A DNA stretch of 64,000 nt from Amnibacterium sp. CER49. GTDB lineage: Bacteria > Actinomycetota > Actinomycetes > Actinomycetales > Microbacteriaceae. The stretch lies in contig NZ_JARVWQ010000001.1 of assembly GCF_029846255.1 (NCBI RefSeq), forward strand, positions 930,001 to 994,000, written 5' to 3'. Under the pieces are notes generated by a model. The model saw only the letters and a list, made by a program, of their open reading frames with translations, had not been told where the DNA came from and ran no database searches. Shown here piece by piece: positions 44,037-52,267 of this stretch. A program made the position numbers and the translations under genes. How positions within the stretch are numbered: the first letter of the stretch is position 1; each line of letters opens with the position of its first letter.

Positions 44037-44639
44037 TCAGCGTCCTCGCTGCCGGCGCGCCGCGCCCCGCCGCAACGGGACCGGGGCGCGGGCGGGAACC
44101 GGGGAGGGCCTCAGCCCGACGGCACGTCCGAGAACCGCGAGCAGCGCCAGCACGGGGCTCAGCACGAGGCGCAGCCCGCGCGACGGGAAGTCGAGCTCGG
44201 CGCGGTACGCGTCCAGCAGCACCGCGAGCCGCAACGGGTTCCGCGGCAGCCCGCTCCGGCCCGCCTTACCCGCGGCGGCGACGGCGCAGAAGGCTTCGAA
44301 GAAGTCCTCGATGTCGAGCGCCGGCGCGAGCCGCACGACGACGTGCGACGGGCTCCCCGTCGCGTTCCCCCACGCGTGCGGCGTTCCCGGCGGGATCGTC
44401 CCGACTCCGCCCGCCTCGAGCTCCCGCGCCTCGTGCCCCGCGCGGAGTCGGATCCGCCCCGCCACCACCGTGAACGTCTCGGTCTGGTGCGGGTGGACGT
44501 GCGCGGCCGCCACCTTCGCGCCGGCGGCGAGGTGGAGGTCGAACTCGCAGTACGCACCGGCGGTGCTCTCGCGCGTCGCGCGCCAGACGAAGCGCTCGCC
44601 CGATCGGGTGTTGGAGAACTCCTGCCCGACGGCCACCAT
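44037..44639 (-). CDS. Cupin-domain protein
   Basis: 200 residues. One cupin: VAAAHVHPHQTETFTVVAG (two His and Glu) and GTIPPGTPHAWGN (last His). After the barrel a C-terminal region (about 120-200) contains one hydrophobic stretch LVLSPVLALLAVLG and a very basic Arg-rich tail. GGGGAGG precedes ATG 44639. Function unknown; it may bind a metal and a small ligand. Confidence 0.7.
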   Translation of the reverse strand: MVAVGQEFSNTRSGERFVWRATRESTAGAYCEFDLHLAAGAKVAAAHVHPHQTETFTVVAGRIRLRAGHEARELEAGGVGTIPPGTPHAWGNATGSPSHVVVRLAPALDIEDFFEAFCAVAAAGKAGRSGLPRNPLRLAVLLDAYRAELDFPSRGLRLVLSPVLALLAVLGRAVGLRPSPVPARAPVPLRRGAARRQRGR

Positions 44640-44772
44640 CGCTGGACCTCCCCGGTCTGCACTGACGCGGATGCTGCCACCCGCCTCGCACCAGGGCAAC
44701 AGCGGGATCAGGGCACAGGCTCACGCCCGGCCGGGCCGATGGTGCTGCGGCGGGCCTGCCTCTCGGGGGCCG

Positions 44773-45330
44773 TCAGCGCACGACGTCGTAGACGAGCTTC
44801 GTCACGCCGTTGCCGTAGACGTCGTGCTCGGTGACGGCGAGCTTCGTGAAGGCGCCGTCGTCCGCGAACAGCCGCTTGCCGCTGCCGAGCACGATCGGGT
44901 ACACGAGCAGGTGGTAGCGGTCGACGAGGCCCGCGGCGAGCAGCTGCTGCGCGAGGTTCGCGCTGCCGTGCACGAGGATCGTGCCCTCGCCGTCCTCCTG
45001 CTTCAGCCGCGCGACCTCGTCGAGCGAGCGGAGCACCCGGGTGTTCGACCAGGACGGGTCCGACAGCGTCGACGACACCACGTACTTCGGCATGCGGTTG
45101 TAGTCCGCGAACTCCTCCATCGTCGGCCACACCGGCGCGAACTCGTCGTAGCTCGTCCGCCCGAGCAGCAGGGCACCCGCCTCCTGCTGCTCCCGGCCCT
45201 TGATCTCGACCGCGGCGAGGTCGAACGCGACCTCCTTGAACACCCAGCCGGCCCGCGGGTGGTCGCCGCTGCCGGGCGAGTCGATCACGCCGTCGAGCGT
45301 CATGAACTCGGTGACCACGATCTCGCGCAC
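44773..45330 (-). CDS. RibD C-terminal/dihydrofolate-reductase-like protein
   Basis: 185 residues. REIVVTEFMTLDGVIDSPG at the start, ALLLGRTSYDEFAPVW, KYVVSSTL and GTILVHGSANLAQQLLAAG, YPIVLGSGKRLF: the pattern of the YyaP/YwjB RibD-C group. NADPH-dependent reductase of unknown substrate. GTG 45330 has GAGAGGGG upstream at proper distance; an upstream ATG (45354) has its purine tract directly against the codon. Confidence 0.82.
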   Translation of the reverse strand: MREIVVTEFMTLDGVIDSPGSGDHPRAGWVFKEVAFDLAAVEIKGREQQEAGALLLGRTSYDEFAPVWPTMEEFADYNRMPKYVVSSTLSDPSWSNTRVLRSLDEVARLKQEDGEGTILVHGSANLAQQLLAAGLVDRYHLLVYPIVLGSGKRLFADDGAFTKLAVTEHDVYGNGVTKLVYDVVR

Positions 45331-45441
45331 AGTCGCCCCTCTCGCGGCGTCCATCCTTCCGCTTCGGATCAGGACGCGCCACGCCCGCCGCCGCTGCCCG
45401 AGGCCTAGTGTCGGCCTCACGAGTTCCGAGGAGGAACCACC

Positions 45442-45555
45442 ATGTCCGACAAGAGCCCCAAGAAGTCCTCATCGAAGACCGCTGCCGCGAAGACGCTGAA
45501 GGAGAAGCGGACGGCGAAGCACGACAAGGCCGAGGCGAAGCGGCGCGCCGGCTGA
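45442..45555 (+). CDS. Small lysine-rich protein (37 residues), conserved actinobacterial type
   Basis: MSDKSPKKSS then repeated Lys/Ala (TLKEKRTAKHDKAEAKR). GAGGAGG lies before ATG 45442. Very similar tiny proteins starting MSDKSP occur widely in actinobacteria and have no known function; they look like basic nucleic-acid-binding or ribosome-associated peptides. The stop TGA forms CTGA with the next gene. Confidence 0.75.
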   Translation: MSDKSPKKSSSKTAAAKTLKEKRTAKHDKAEAKRRAG

Positions 45556-45935
45556 CCGGGCCGGGCGTCATCCTGCGGCCGCTGCTCGCGGCGGCCTTCG
45601 CCGGCATGGGGGTGCTGCACCTCGTCCCCGGGCCGGCTCGGACGATGGCGGCGATGATCCCGCCGTCGTTCCGCGGACGCGGCATCACGTCCCCCGCGTC
45701 CCTGGTCGCGTTCACAGGCGCCTGCGAGCTCGCCGGAGCGGCGGGCCTGCTCGTCCCCCGCACCCGTCGACTCGCGGGCGGGTGCCTGCTCGTCTTCCTC
45801 GCGGCCGTGTTCCCGGCGAACGCGCATGCCGCGGCGCATCCGGAGCGGTTCGGCGCCGTCGCCGTGCCTCTCGGACGGCGGCTCGCGGCGCAGGCGCTGC
45901 TCGGCGTGCTCACCGCGCTCGCGGCGTTCCGCTGA
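45552..45935 (+). CDS. DoxX-like small membrane protein
   Basis: Up to 127 residues with four hydrophobic segments (LRPLLAAAFAGMGVLHLVPG, LVAFTGACELAGAAGLLVP, GGCLLVFLAAVFPANAHAA, AQALLGVLTALAAF), the DoxX-like layout including a conserved Glu in helix 2. No ATG/GTG/TTG precedes helix 1; CTG 45552 overlapping the previous stop (CTGA) would include all of it, while ATG 45606 would start inside helix 1. Function unknown. Confidence 0.65.
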   Translation: MTGPGVILRPLLAAAFAGMGVLHLVPGPARTMAAMIPPSFRGRGITSPASLVAFTGACELAGAAGLLVPRTRRLAGGCLLVFLAAVFPANAHAAAHPERFGAVAVPLGRRLAAQALLGVLTALAAFR

Positions 45936-46037
45936 CCGGTCGTCCCGGGTCCGGCCGTCGTGCCGGTCCGGGCGGCCGCCACGTCCGCTATCCTTGTCGA
46001 GGCCCGCGCGGCGCCCCTTCCGGGATCGGCGCGGCAC

Positions 46038-46111
46038 CGGGGTATAGCGCAGCTTGGTAGCGCGCCTCGTTCGGGACGAGGAGGCCGTGGGTTCGAATCC
46101 CGCTACCCCGA
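46038..46111 (+). tRNA. tRNA-Pro (anticodon CGG)
   Basis: 74 nt without encoded CCA. Acceptor CGGGGTA/TACCCCG, anticodon stem CCTCG/CGAGG with loop TTCGGGA (anticodon 46072-46074), T-loop TTCGAAT. Reads CCG. Confidence 0.97.
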
Positions 46112-46116
46112 CGGAC

Positions 46117-46151
46117 ACGAACGGCCGGCTCATCACGAGCCGGCCGTTCGT
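46117..46151 (+). terminator. Hairpin after tRNA-Pro
   Basis: 15-bp perfect stem ACGAACGGCCGGCTC with its complement, 5-nt loop. Followed by CGTTGC, so no long T-run. It also faces the tdk gene ending at 46167. Confidence 0.8.
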
Positions 46152-46166
46152 CGTTGCGGAGCGGCG

Positions 46167-46835
46167 TCAGGCGAAGTCCGCGTCCGGCGCGGTGCGGTAG
46201 CTGAACCCGCCCGTCTCGTCGCGCTCGCCGTCGAGGCGGCCGCCGCTCTCGGCGAGGTAGCACTCGCCGCAGAGCGACTCGTAGGTGACGTCGTGCTCGC
46301 TGTCGATCGCCACCTGCGCGCCGTCGAAGACGAACACCTCGCCGATGCGCCGCGCGTTGAAGATCGCCTTCCGTCCGCAGCGGCAGATCGTCTTCAGCTC
46401 CTCCAGGCTGTGCGCGACCTCGAGCAGGCGCCGGCTGCCGGGGAACGCCTCCGTGCGGAAGTCGGTGCGGATGCCGTACGCGAGCACGGGGACGTCCTGC
46501 ACGAGCGCGATGCGGAGCAGGTCGTCCACCTGCCGCGGCGACAGGAACTGCGCCTCGTCGACGAGCAGGCACGCCACCGGCGAGCCCGTTGCCGCGCGCA
46601 CGCGGGCCCGGTGCGCGAAGAACAGCTCGAGGGCGTCGTCGTTCGCGCCGATCATGAAGTCGGCCAGCCGCTCGACGCCGAGGCGCGACACGATCCGCCG
46701 GTCGCCCTTCGTGTCGACCTCGGGCTTCGACAGCAGCACCTGCTGTCCGCGCTCGGCGTAGTTGTAGGCCGCCTGCAGCAGCGCGGTGCTCTTGCCGCTG
46801 TTCATCGCGCCGTAGCGGAAGTACAGCTTCGCCAT
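46167..46835 (-). CDS. tdk: Thymidine kinase (type II, zinc-binding)
   Basis: 222 residues. P-loop RYGAMNSGKSTALLQ (9-16), Walker B CLLVDEAQFLSP, the zinc Cys pairs CRCG and CGECY, and the thymidine lasso region EVFVFDGAQVAID. It salvages thymidine. ATG 46835; downstream gene on the same strand is the Pro tRNA on the opposite strand. Confidence 0.95.
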   Translation of the reverse strand: MAKLYFRYGAMNSGKSTALLQAAYNYAERGQQVLLSKPEVDTKGDRRIVSRLGVERLADFMIGANDDALELFFAHRARVRAATGSPVACLLVDEAQFLSPRQVDDLLRIALVQDVPVLAYGIRTDFRTEAFPGSRRLLEVAHSLEELKTICRCGRKAIFNARRIGEVFVFDGAQVAIDSEHDVTYESLCGECYLAESGGRLDGERDETGGFSYRTAPDADFA

Positions 46836-46862
46836 CCGGTGCCCCTTCCTCCCGGACCGACA

Positions 46863-46884
46863 TCCTGCCCCACCTGGGGCAGGA
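46863..46884 (-). terminator. Hairpin between the aldo/keto reductase and tdk genes
   Basis: 9-bp stem TCCTGCCCC/GGGGCAGGA with a 4-nt loop. It lies just after the stop of the minus-strand reductase gene. No T-run, so it may be a stabilising 3' hairpin rather than an intrinsic terminator. Confidence 0.5.
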
Positions 46885-46905
46885 CGCCGGGGAGGCGGGC
46901 GGCGG

Positions 46906-47877
46906 TCACCAGGCGTAGTCCTCCGGCGCGGTGCGGTGCCCGGGGAAGATCTCGTCGAGGGTGGCGAGCGCCTGCTCGTCGAGACGCACGTCGAGCGCGC
47001 GGACCGCGGCGTCGAGCTGCTCGCGGGTGCGCGGGCCGATGATCGGCGCCGTGACCCCCGGCCGGTGCAGCAGCCAGGCGAGCGCGACGTCGCCCGGCTC
47101 GTGACCGAGCCCCTCCGCGAACTCCTCGTAGCGCTCGATGGCCGGGCGGTTGCGCTGCAGCGTCTCCGCGGCGCGCCCGGTGGTTCGGCGGCGCCCCTCG
47201 CGCTCCTTGCGCACGACGCCGCCGAGCAGGCCGCCCTGCAGCGGCGACCAGGGGATGATGCCGATGCCGTTCGCCTCCGCCGCGGGGATCACTTCGAGCT
47301 CGACCTCGCGCTGCAGCAGGTTGTAGAGCGACTGCTCACTGACGAGGCCGGTGTACCCGCGGCGCCGAGCCGCCTCCTGCGCGGTCGCGAGGTGCCAGCC
47401 GGCGAAGTTGCTGCTGCCGGCGTAGAGCACCTTCCCCTGCGCGACGGCGACCTCCATGGCCTGCCAGATCTCGTCCCAGGGCGTCTCCCGATCGACGTGG
47501 TGGAACTGGTAGAGGTCGATGTGGTCGGTCTGCAGGCGCGTGAGGCTCGCGTCGAGGGCGCGCCGGATGTTGAGCGCCGACAGCCCGCGGTTGTTCGGCC
47601 AGTCGTCCATCTGCCCGTAGAGCTTCGTTGCGAGCACGGTGCGCTCGCGGCGCCCGCCGCCCTGCGCGAACCAGCGGCCGAGGATCTGCTCCGTCGCCCC
47701 GACGCCGAGCGAGCCGCCGTAGCGGTTCGCCGTGTCGAAGAAGTTGATGCCGTGCTCGTGCGCGGCGTCCATGATCGCGAACGAGTCGTCCTCGCTCGTC
47801 TCGGGGCCGAAGTTCATCGTGCCGAGCACGAGGCGGGAGACGGTGAGGCCGGAGCGGCCGAGGTGCGTGAAGTCCAT
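46906..47877 (-). CDS. Aldo/keto reductase
   Basis: 323 residues. TIM-barrel oxidoreductase: FFDTANRYGGSLGV (Asp and catalytic Tyr), TVLATKLYG (Lys), YQFHHVDRETP (His), YAGSSNFAGWHL and SEQSLYNLLQREVELEVIPA. Resembles YajO/YghZ-like ketoreductases that act on small carbonyls with NADPH. Lies 45 bp downstream of a lyxose-isomerase-like gene on the same strand, so the two could handle a sugar together; not certain. Confidence 0.88.
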   Translation of the reverse strand: MDFTHLGRSGLTVSRLVLGTMNFGPETSEDDSFAIMDAAHEHGINFFDTANRYGGSLGVGATEQILGRWFAQGGGRRERTVLATKLYGQMDDWPNNRGLSALNIRRALDASLTRLQTDHIDLYQFHHVDRETPWDEIWQAMEVAVAQGKVLYAGSSNFAGWHLATAQEAARRRGYTGLVSEQSLYNLLQREVELEVIPAAEANGIGIIPWSPLQGGLLGGVVRKEREGRRRTTGRAAETLQRNRPAIERYEEFAEGLGHEPGDVALAWLLHRPGVTAPIIGPRTREQLDAAVRALDVRLDEQALATLDEIFPGHRTAPEDYAW

Positions 47878-47922
47878 GTGCGGCAGCCTGCTCCGGCCGT
47901 CCTCCGGACCTGCTGGGTCCCG

Positions 47923-48594
47923 TCAGCCGAGCAGGGCCGGGTACTCCGCGACGAGCAGGTGCCGGGCGGGCACGTCCTCCTCGATCTCCGGGTAGCGCGG
48001 CGAGCCGCCCAGGAACTCGTTGTCGGCGGCGTCGTCGTTCACGCTCGACACCTCGACCGCGAGCACCGGCTCGTCCTCGGCCCAGAAGCGGTGGAGCACG
48101 CCGGCGGGCACCTGCACGCTGCCGCCGGGTGGCAGCCGCAACGGGGTGCGCGGAGCGATGTCCTGCTCGACGCCGTTCACGAAGGTGCGGACGGGGCCGT
48201 CCGAGTCGGGCGGGTAGAGCTCGAGCACGAGCGCACCCCCGGCGCGGTGGATGATGTCCTCGGTCTTCGAGCGGTGCAGGTGGAACGGCGTCTCCTGCCC
48301 GACGGCGCTGACGAGCAGCTTCTCCGCGTAGGTCTGCCCGCGACCGGACCGCTGCTCGTCGAGCGTGCCGTTGCGGAGCGTGAGCAGCGTGAGCCCGGTG
48401 CGGGCGAAGTCGCCGCGCCCGAAGTCGGTGACGTCCCAGCCGAGGCCCCGCTCGAGCGTCGGTCGCAGCTCCTCGCCGCGGGCGGTCCACTCCTCGCGGG
48501 TCCACGCCGCGAACGGCGGCAGCGCGAACGAGCACCGCTCCGCGGTGGCTCGCGCGAGCTCGATCGCCGCCTCGATCTCCGAACGTCGCATCAT
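47923..48594 (-). CDS. D-lyxose ketol-isomerase-like cupin
   Basis: 223 residues. MRRSEIEAAIELARATAERC, FALPPFAAWTREEW at the N-terminus and metal-binding His/Glu in FHLHRSKTEDIIHRAGG; second motif VPAGVLHRFWAE. This matches the D-lyxose/D-mannose isomerase family (Lyx_isomer) in length and order. It would interconvert an aldose and ketose using a divalent metal. No sugar transporter or kinase is adjacent. Confidence 0.8.
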   Translation of the reverse strand: MMRRSEIEAAIELARATAERCSFALPPFAAWTREEWTARGEELRPTLERGLGWDVTDFGRGDFARTGLTLLTLRNGTLDEQRSGRGQTYAEKLLVSAVGQETPFHLHRSKTEDIIHRAGGALVLELYPPDSDGPVRTFVNGVEQDIAPRTPLRLPPGGSVQVPAGVLHRFWAEDEPVLAVEVSSVNDDAADNEFLGGSPRYPEIEEDVPARHLLVAEYPALLG

Positions 48595-48606
48595 TCGCTC
48601 CTTCCG

Positions 48607-49371
48607 CTACGTGAGGTAGCCGTCCTCCGCCGCCCGTTGCACGAGGTCGGCCTTCCGACTCGCTGGGCGCCGAACCTTCGCGTACTTCTCGCGGACGCGC
48701 CGCAGGTACGTCTTCGCCGTCTCGAACTGCACGTGCATCTCCTCGGCGACCTCCACCGTGGAGCGGCCGGAGACGTAGAGCCGCAGCGCCTGCTCCTCCC
48801 CCACGCTGAGCCGGGGCCGCTCGACGGCCTCCGCAGCGGCGGGCAGCGGGCGCCAGGGGCGGGCGACGGGCTCGCCGGCGCCGAGGCCCATCACCTGCCT
48901 GGCGGTCGCCAGCACATCGGCGAGCGGCTGCGTCTTGCCGACGAAGGCGGCGGCCCCGGCCCGCATCGCGCGGTCGCGGAGATCGGGGGTGTCGAGGCCG
49001 GTGAGCACGATGACGCGCGCCCCGGCGGCGCGGCAGGTGCGCACCCGGGCCTCGATGGAGACCGGCTCCGTCAGCTGCACGTCGATCAGCACGAGGTCGG
49101 TGGGGAACAGCGGGCTGTGCACGAGCTGCAACCAGGAGGTCGCGGTGAGCACCAGCTCGAACTCGGGCGCGTTCTGGTGCAGCCAGGCCGCGATGCTCTC
49201 GAGGAGCACCTCGTGGTCGTCGAGCAGCGCGACGCGGATGCGGCGATGATCCTCGCTCCGATCCCGCTGCCCTCCCGCCGGATGCAGCGCACCGCCGATG
49301 ACGGTCGGCACGCTCCGCGCCTCGTGCGGCGATCCGCTCGGGTCCTCGGCTCGCATGACGCTCTCATTCAC
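48607..49371 (-). CDS. NarL/LuxR-type response regulator (orphan)
   Basis: 254 residues. An unusual 43-residue N-terminal extension precedes a receiver domain: acidic pair in VALLDDHEVLLESI, phospho-acceptor Asp97 (DLVLIDVQL), Thr in VIVLTGLD and Lys in FVGKTQPL. A LuxR-type HTH follows (LSVGEEQALRLYVSGRSTVE, VQFETAKTYLRRVREKY). No histidine kinase gene is beside it. ATG at MRAEDP (residue 6) is an alternative start. Targets unknown. Confidence 0.87.
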   Translation of the reverse strand: MNESVMRAEDPSGSPHEARSVPTVIGGALHPAGGQRDRSEDHRRIRVALLDDHEVLLESIAAWLHQNAPEFELVLTATSWLQLVHSPLFPTDLVLIDVQLTEPVSIEARVRTCRAAGARVIVLTGLDTPDLRDRAMRAGAAAFVGKTQPLADVLATARQVMGLGAGEPVARPWRPLPAAAEAVERPRLSVGEEQALRLYVSGRSTVEVAEEMHVQFETAKTYLRRVREKYAKVRRPASRKADLVQRAAEDGYLT

Positions 49372-49488
49372 GGCCGCCGTGACGGCGTCCGGTACGGCGC
49401 GGGTCGGGCGGCCCGCGGGTCCCCCGATTCTGCCCGACTCAGTCGTGATCGAACTGGGGGAGGACGGATCTCCCCTCGCTCTGGGGCG

Positions 49489-50541
49489 TCAGAACAGCAC
49501 GGGCTGCGCCGCGGGCACGGTCGGCGCCGGGCGAGCGACGATGCCCGCGGACCGCGAGCGCGTGGCGCCGGTGGCGTCGTCCGCCGAGCCGACCGGCAGC
49601 CGGTGCTTCGCGAGCAGCGGCCGCATGCGGTCGGCGAGCCACTGGCGGTAGGCCTTCGGCGCGTAGGACACGCCCGCGTACATGCGCCGGTAGGCGGCCT
49701 CGTGCTCGGGGTGGTGCTGCGCGAGCCAGCCGAGGTACCACTCCTTGACGCCGGGCTTCAGGTGCAGCGCGGTCCAGATGACGTAGCTCGCACCGGAGTC
49801 CTTGATCGCGGCGAGCGCGCGGTCGAGATGCTGGACCGAATCGGTGAGGTACGGCAGCACGGGCATGAGGAAGACGCCGCACGGCAGGCCGGCGTCGCGC
49901 GCGGCCCGGACGGTGGCGAGCCGTGCGGTCGCGGTGGGGGTGCCCGGCTCGACGAGCTGCTGCAGCTCGTCGTCGAACACGGCGACCGACATCGCGAGGT
50001 CGACCGGGACGCTCGCCGAGAGGTGCTCGAGCAGCGGCAGGTCGCGCCGCAGCAGCGTGCCCTTCGTGAGCAGCGACAGCGGCGTGCCCGACTGGGCGAG
50101 CGCGGTGAGGATCTCGGGCATCAGGCGGTAGCGCCCCTCGGCCCGCTGGTACGGATCGGTGTTCGTGCCGAGCGCCACCGGCGGACGCGTCCACGAGCGC
50201 TTGCGGAGCTCGGCGCGCAGCACCTCGGCCACGTTCACCTTCACGATGACCTCGCGGTCGAAGGCCCCGGCGTCGTCGAAGTCGAGGTACGCGTGCGTGG
50301 GACGGGCGAAGCAGTAGACGCAGGCATGCGAGCAGCCGCGGTACGGGTTGATCGTCCAGCCGTAGGGCGTGCCCGGCACCGAGCCCGGCACCTTGTTCAG
50401 CGCCGACTTCGCGAGCACCTCGTAGAAGGTCATGCCTGCGAACTCGGGCGTGCGGACGGTGCGGACGAGGTTGTTCAGCCGAGCGAGCCCCGGCAGGGCG
50501 TCGGACGCCTGCGCGTCGAGCCGCTGACCCTCCCACCGCAT
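49489..50541 (-). CDS. Radical SAM protein, Rv2578c family
   Basis: 350 residues. The [4Fe-4S] motif is C70-C74-C77 in YRGCSHACVYCFAR, followed by VIVKVNVAEVLRAEL, LGTNTDPYQ, LLTKGTLLRRDLPLL and MPVLPYLTDS. This is the SplB-like group (Rv2578c in Mycobacterium). The radical enzyme's substrate is unknown; related spore-photoproduct lyase repairs DNA photoproducts. Directly upstream (8 bp before the ATG) is a perfect LexA-type box, so it is probably part of the SOS response. Confidence 0.87.
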   Translation of the reverse strand: MRWEGQRLDAQASDALPGLARLNNLVRTVRTPEFAGMTFYEVLAKSALNKVPGSVPGTPYGWTINPYRGCSHACVYCFARPTHAYLDFDDAGAFDREVIVKVNVAEVLRAELRKRSWTRPPVALGTNTDPYQRAEGRYRLMPEILTALAQSGTPLSLLTKGTLLRRDLPLLEHLSASVPVDLAMSVAVFDDELQQLVEPGTPTATARLATVRAARDAGLPCGVFLMPVLPYLTDSVQHLDRALAAIKDSGASYVIWTALHLKPGVKEWYLGWLAQHHPEHEAAYRRMYAGVSYAPKAYRQWLADRMRPLLAKHRLPVGSADDATGATRSRSAGIVARPAPTVPAAQPVLF

Positions 50542-50549
50542 GCGACCAG

Positions 50550-50565
50550 TCGAACACATGTTCGA
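50550..50565. promoter_or_regulatory. Perfect LexA/SOS box TCGAACACATGTTCGA
   Basis: 16-bp palindrome (18 bp with the flanking G/C) matching the Gram-positive SOS consensus CGAAC-N4-GTTCG. It lies between the mqo stop (50589) and the radical SAM ATG (50541), the only 47 bp available for that gene's promoter. Confidence 0.85.
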
Positions 50566-50588
50566 CCGGACCGCAAGCCGGAGACGGG

Positions 50589-52067
50589 TCAGGCGGTGAG
50601 ACCGAGCGCTCCCGCGGTCGTGCGGCGGATCTGCTCCGCGCGCTCCGGGTCGTCCGACAGCAGGGTGCCGAACGACGGGATCAGCCGGCGCAGCTCGCCC
50701 TCCCAGCCCGGCATCCGGTCGGCGAAGCAACGCCGCAGCACATCGACCATGATCGCCGCGGCGATCGAGGCCCCCGGCGAGGCGCCGAGCAGGCCGGCGA
50801 TCGTGCCGTCGGCGCCCGTGACGACCTCGGTGCCGAACTGCAGCACGCCGCCCTTCTTCGGGTCCTTCTTGATGACCTGCGCGCGCTGACCGGCCGTGAG
50901 CTTCACCCAGTCCTGCGGGTCGGCGGTCGGCATGAAGCCCTGCAGCGCCGCGAACTTCTGCTTCGGCGTGGCGATCAGCTGGCTGATGAGGTACTGCAAC
51001 AGGCCGAGGTTGTCCTTCGCGACGGCGAGCATCGGCACGATGTTGTGCGGCTTCACCGACAGGAACAGGTCGAGCAGGCTGCCGCGCTTCAGGAACTTCG
51101 GCGAGAAGCCCGCGTACGGGCCGAACATGAGCGAGGCCTTGCCGTCGACCACGCGGGTGTCGAGGTGCGGCACCGACATGGGCGGCGAGCCGACCTCGGC
51201 CTTGCCGTAGACCTTCGCGTGGTGGCGCGAGACCACCGCCGGGTCGTCGGTGCGCAGGAACTGCCCGCTGATCGGGAAGACCCCGAAGCCACGCGCCTCG
51301 GGGATGCCCGACTTCTGCAGCAGCTTGAGCGCCCAGCCCCCCGCGCCGACGAAGACGAAGCGGGCCCGCACCTCGTGCCGGTCGTAGCCGACCGTGTGCT
51401 TCGCGCGGATGCGCCAGAGGCCGTCCTCCTCGCGCTTCAGACCGGTGACCTCGGTGTTCAGCAGGACCTCGGCGCCCCGGTGCTGCAGCTGGTCGATGAG
51501 GGCGCGGGTGAGCGCGCCGTAGTCGACGTCGGTGCCGGTCTCGGCACGGGTCGCGGCGACGGGCTCGTCCTTGTCGCGTCCGAGCATGAGCAGCGGTGCC
51601 CACTGGTAGATGACCTTCGGGTCGTCGCTGAACTCCATTCCGGCGAACAGCGGGTGCGCCGACAGGGCCTCGAAGCGGCGGCGCAGGAAGTCGACGTTCT
51701 CGGCGCCCCGTACGAACGTCATGTGCGGGGTCGAGCTGATGAAGCCGGTGCCCTCGGGGAGCGCCGCGTCGTCGGCGAGCGACGCCCAGAACTCGCGCGA
51801 GAGCTGCCACTGCTCGTTCACCTTGACGGCGCTCGTGATGTCGATCGAGCCGTCCGGGCGCTCCGGCGTGTAGTTCAGCTCGCAGAGCGCGGCATGACCG
51901 GTCCCCGCGTTGTTCCAGGGGTTGCTGCTCTCCTCCGCGACCGAGCCGAGACGCTCGTAGATGCGGATGGACCAGTCGGGCTGCAGCGTGCGGAGCAGGG
52001 TTCCGAGCGTGGCGCTCATGATTCCCCCGCCGATCAGCACGACATCGATCGGGTCGTTCGTCGGCAC
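50589..52067 (-). CDS. mqo: Malate:quinone oxidoreductase
   Basis: 492 residues from GTG 52067. FAD-binding IDVVLIGGGIMSATLGTLL, NPWNNAGTGHAALCELNYTP (Mqo hallmark), FVFVGAGGWALKLLQKSGIPE and a C-terminal GLLGASPGASIAAAIM, ELRRLIPSFG. Membrane-peripheral enzyme oxidising malate to oxaloacetate with electron transfer to quinone; used by many actinobacteria instead of or beside Mdh. Stop is 47 bp before the SOS-controlled gene. Confidence 0.95.
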   Translation of the reverse strand: MPTNDPIDVVLIGGGIMSATLGTLLRTLQPDWSIRIYERLGSVAEESSNPWNNAGTGHAALCELNYTPERPDGSIDITSAVKVNEQWQLSREFWASLADDAALPEGTGFISSTPHMTFVRGAENVDFLRRRFEALSAHPLFAGMEFSDDPKVIYQWAPLLMLGRDKDEPVAATRAETGTDVDYGALTRALIDQLQHRGAEVLLNTEVTGLKREEDGLWRIRAKHTVGYDRHEVRARFVFVGAGGWALKLLQKSGIPEARGFGVFPISGQFLRTDDPAVVSRHHAKVYGKAEVGSPPMSVPHLDTRVVDGKASLMFGPYAGFSPKFLKRGSLLDLFLSVKPHNIVPMLAVAKDNLGLLQYLISQLIATPKQKFAALQGFMPTADPQDWVKLTAGQRAQVIKKDPKKGGVLQFGTEVVTGADGTIAGLLGASPGASIAAAIMVDVLRRCFADRMPGWEGELRRLIPSFGTLLSDDPERAEQIRRTTAGALGLTA

Positions 52068-52156
52068 GGATGCAACCCTACGCCGCGCCGGAGCGCCTTC
52101 CCGCGCCCCCGCTGGGGGGCTTCCGGCGGCTCTCGTCGCCCACCGCCTGCGGGAGC

Positions 52157-52238
52157 GCCACCGATTCGGACGGCGGCAGCGGATGCCGCCCGTGGACCGA
52201 CTCGATGGCAGGAACGCGGGGTGGACCGAATCCGTGGG
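52157..52238 (+). repeat. 81-bp-class palindromic repeat, copy 1
   Basis: 82 bp; left end GCCACCGATTCGG, central GGCGGCAGCGGATGCCGCC stem, right end CCGAATCCGTGG. Between the divergent mqo and HEAT-like genes. Same orientation as copies 2 and 3. Confidence 0.75.
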
Positions 52239-52267
52239 GCGTCGGATGAGCGGCGGATGATCGTCGT

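Noticed and set aside
46936-50889. A 1317-codon open frame on the plus strand
   Set aside because: It lies opposite tdk-side reductase, isomerase, response-regulator, radical SAM and mqo genes, all with clear families; its translation is His/Arg/Glu-rich without any domain. G+C-rich antisense frames stay open by codon bias.
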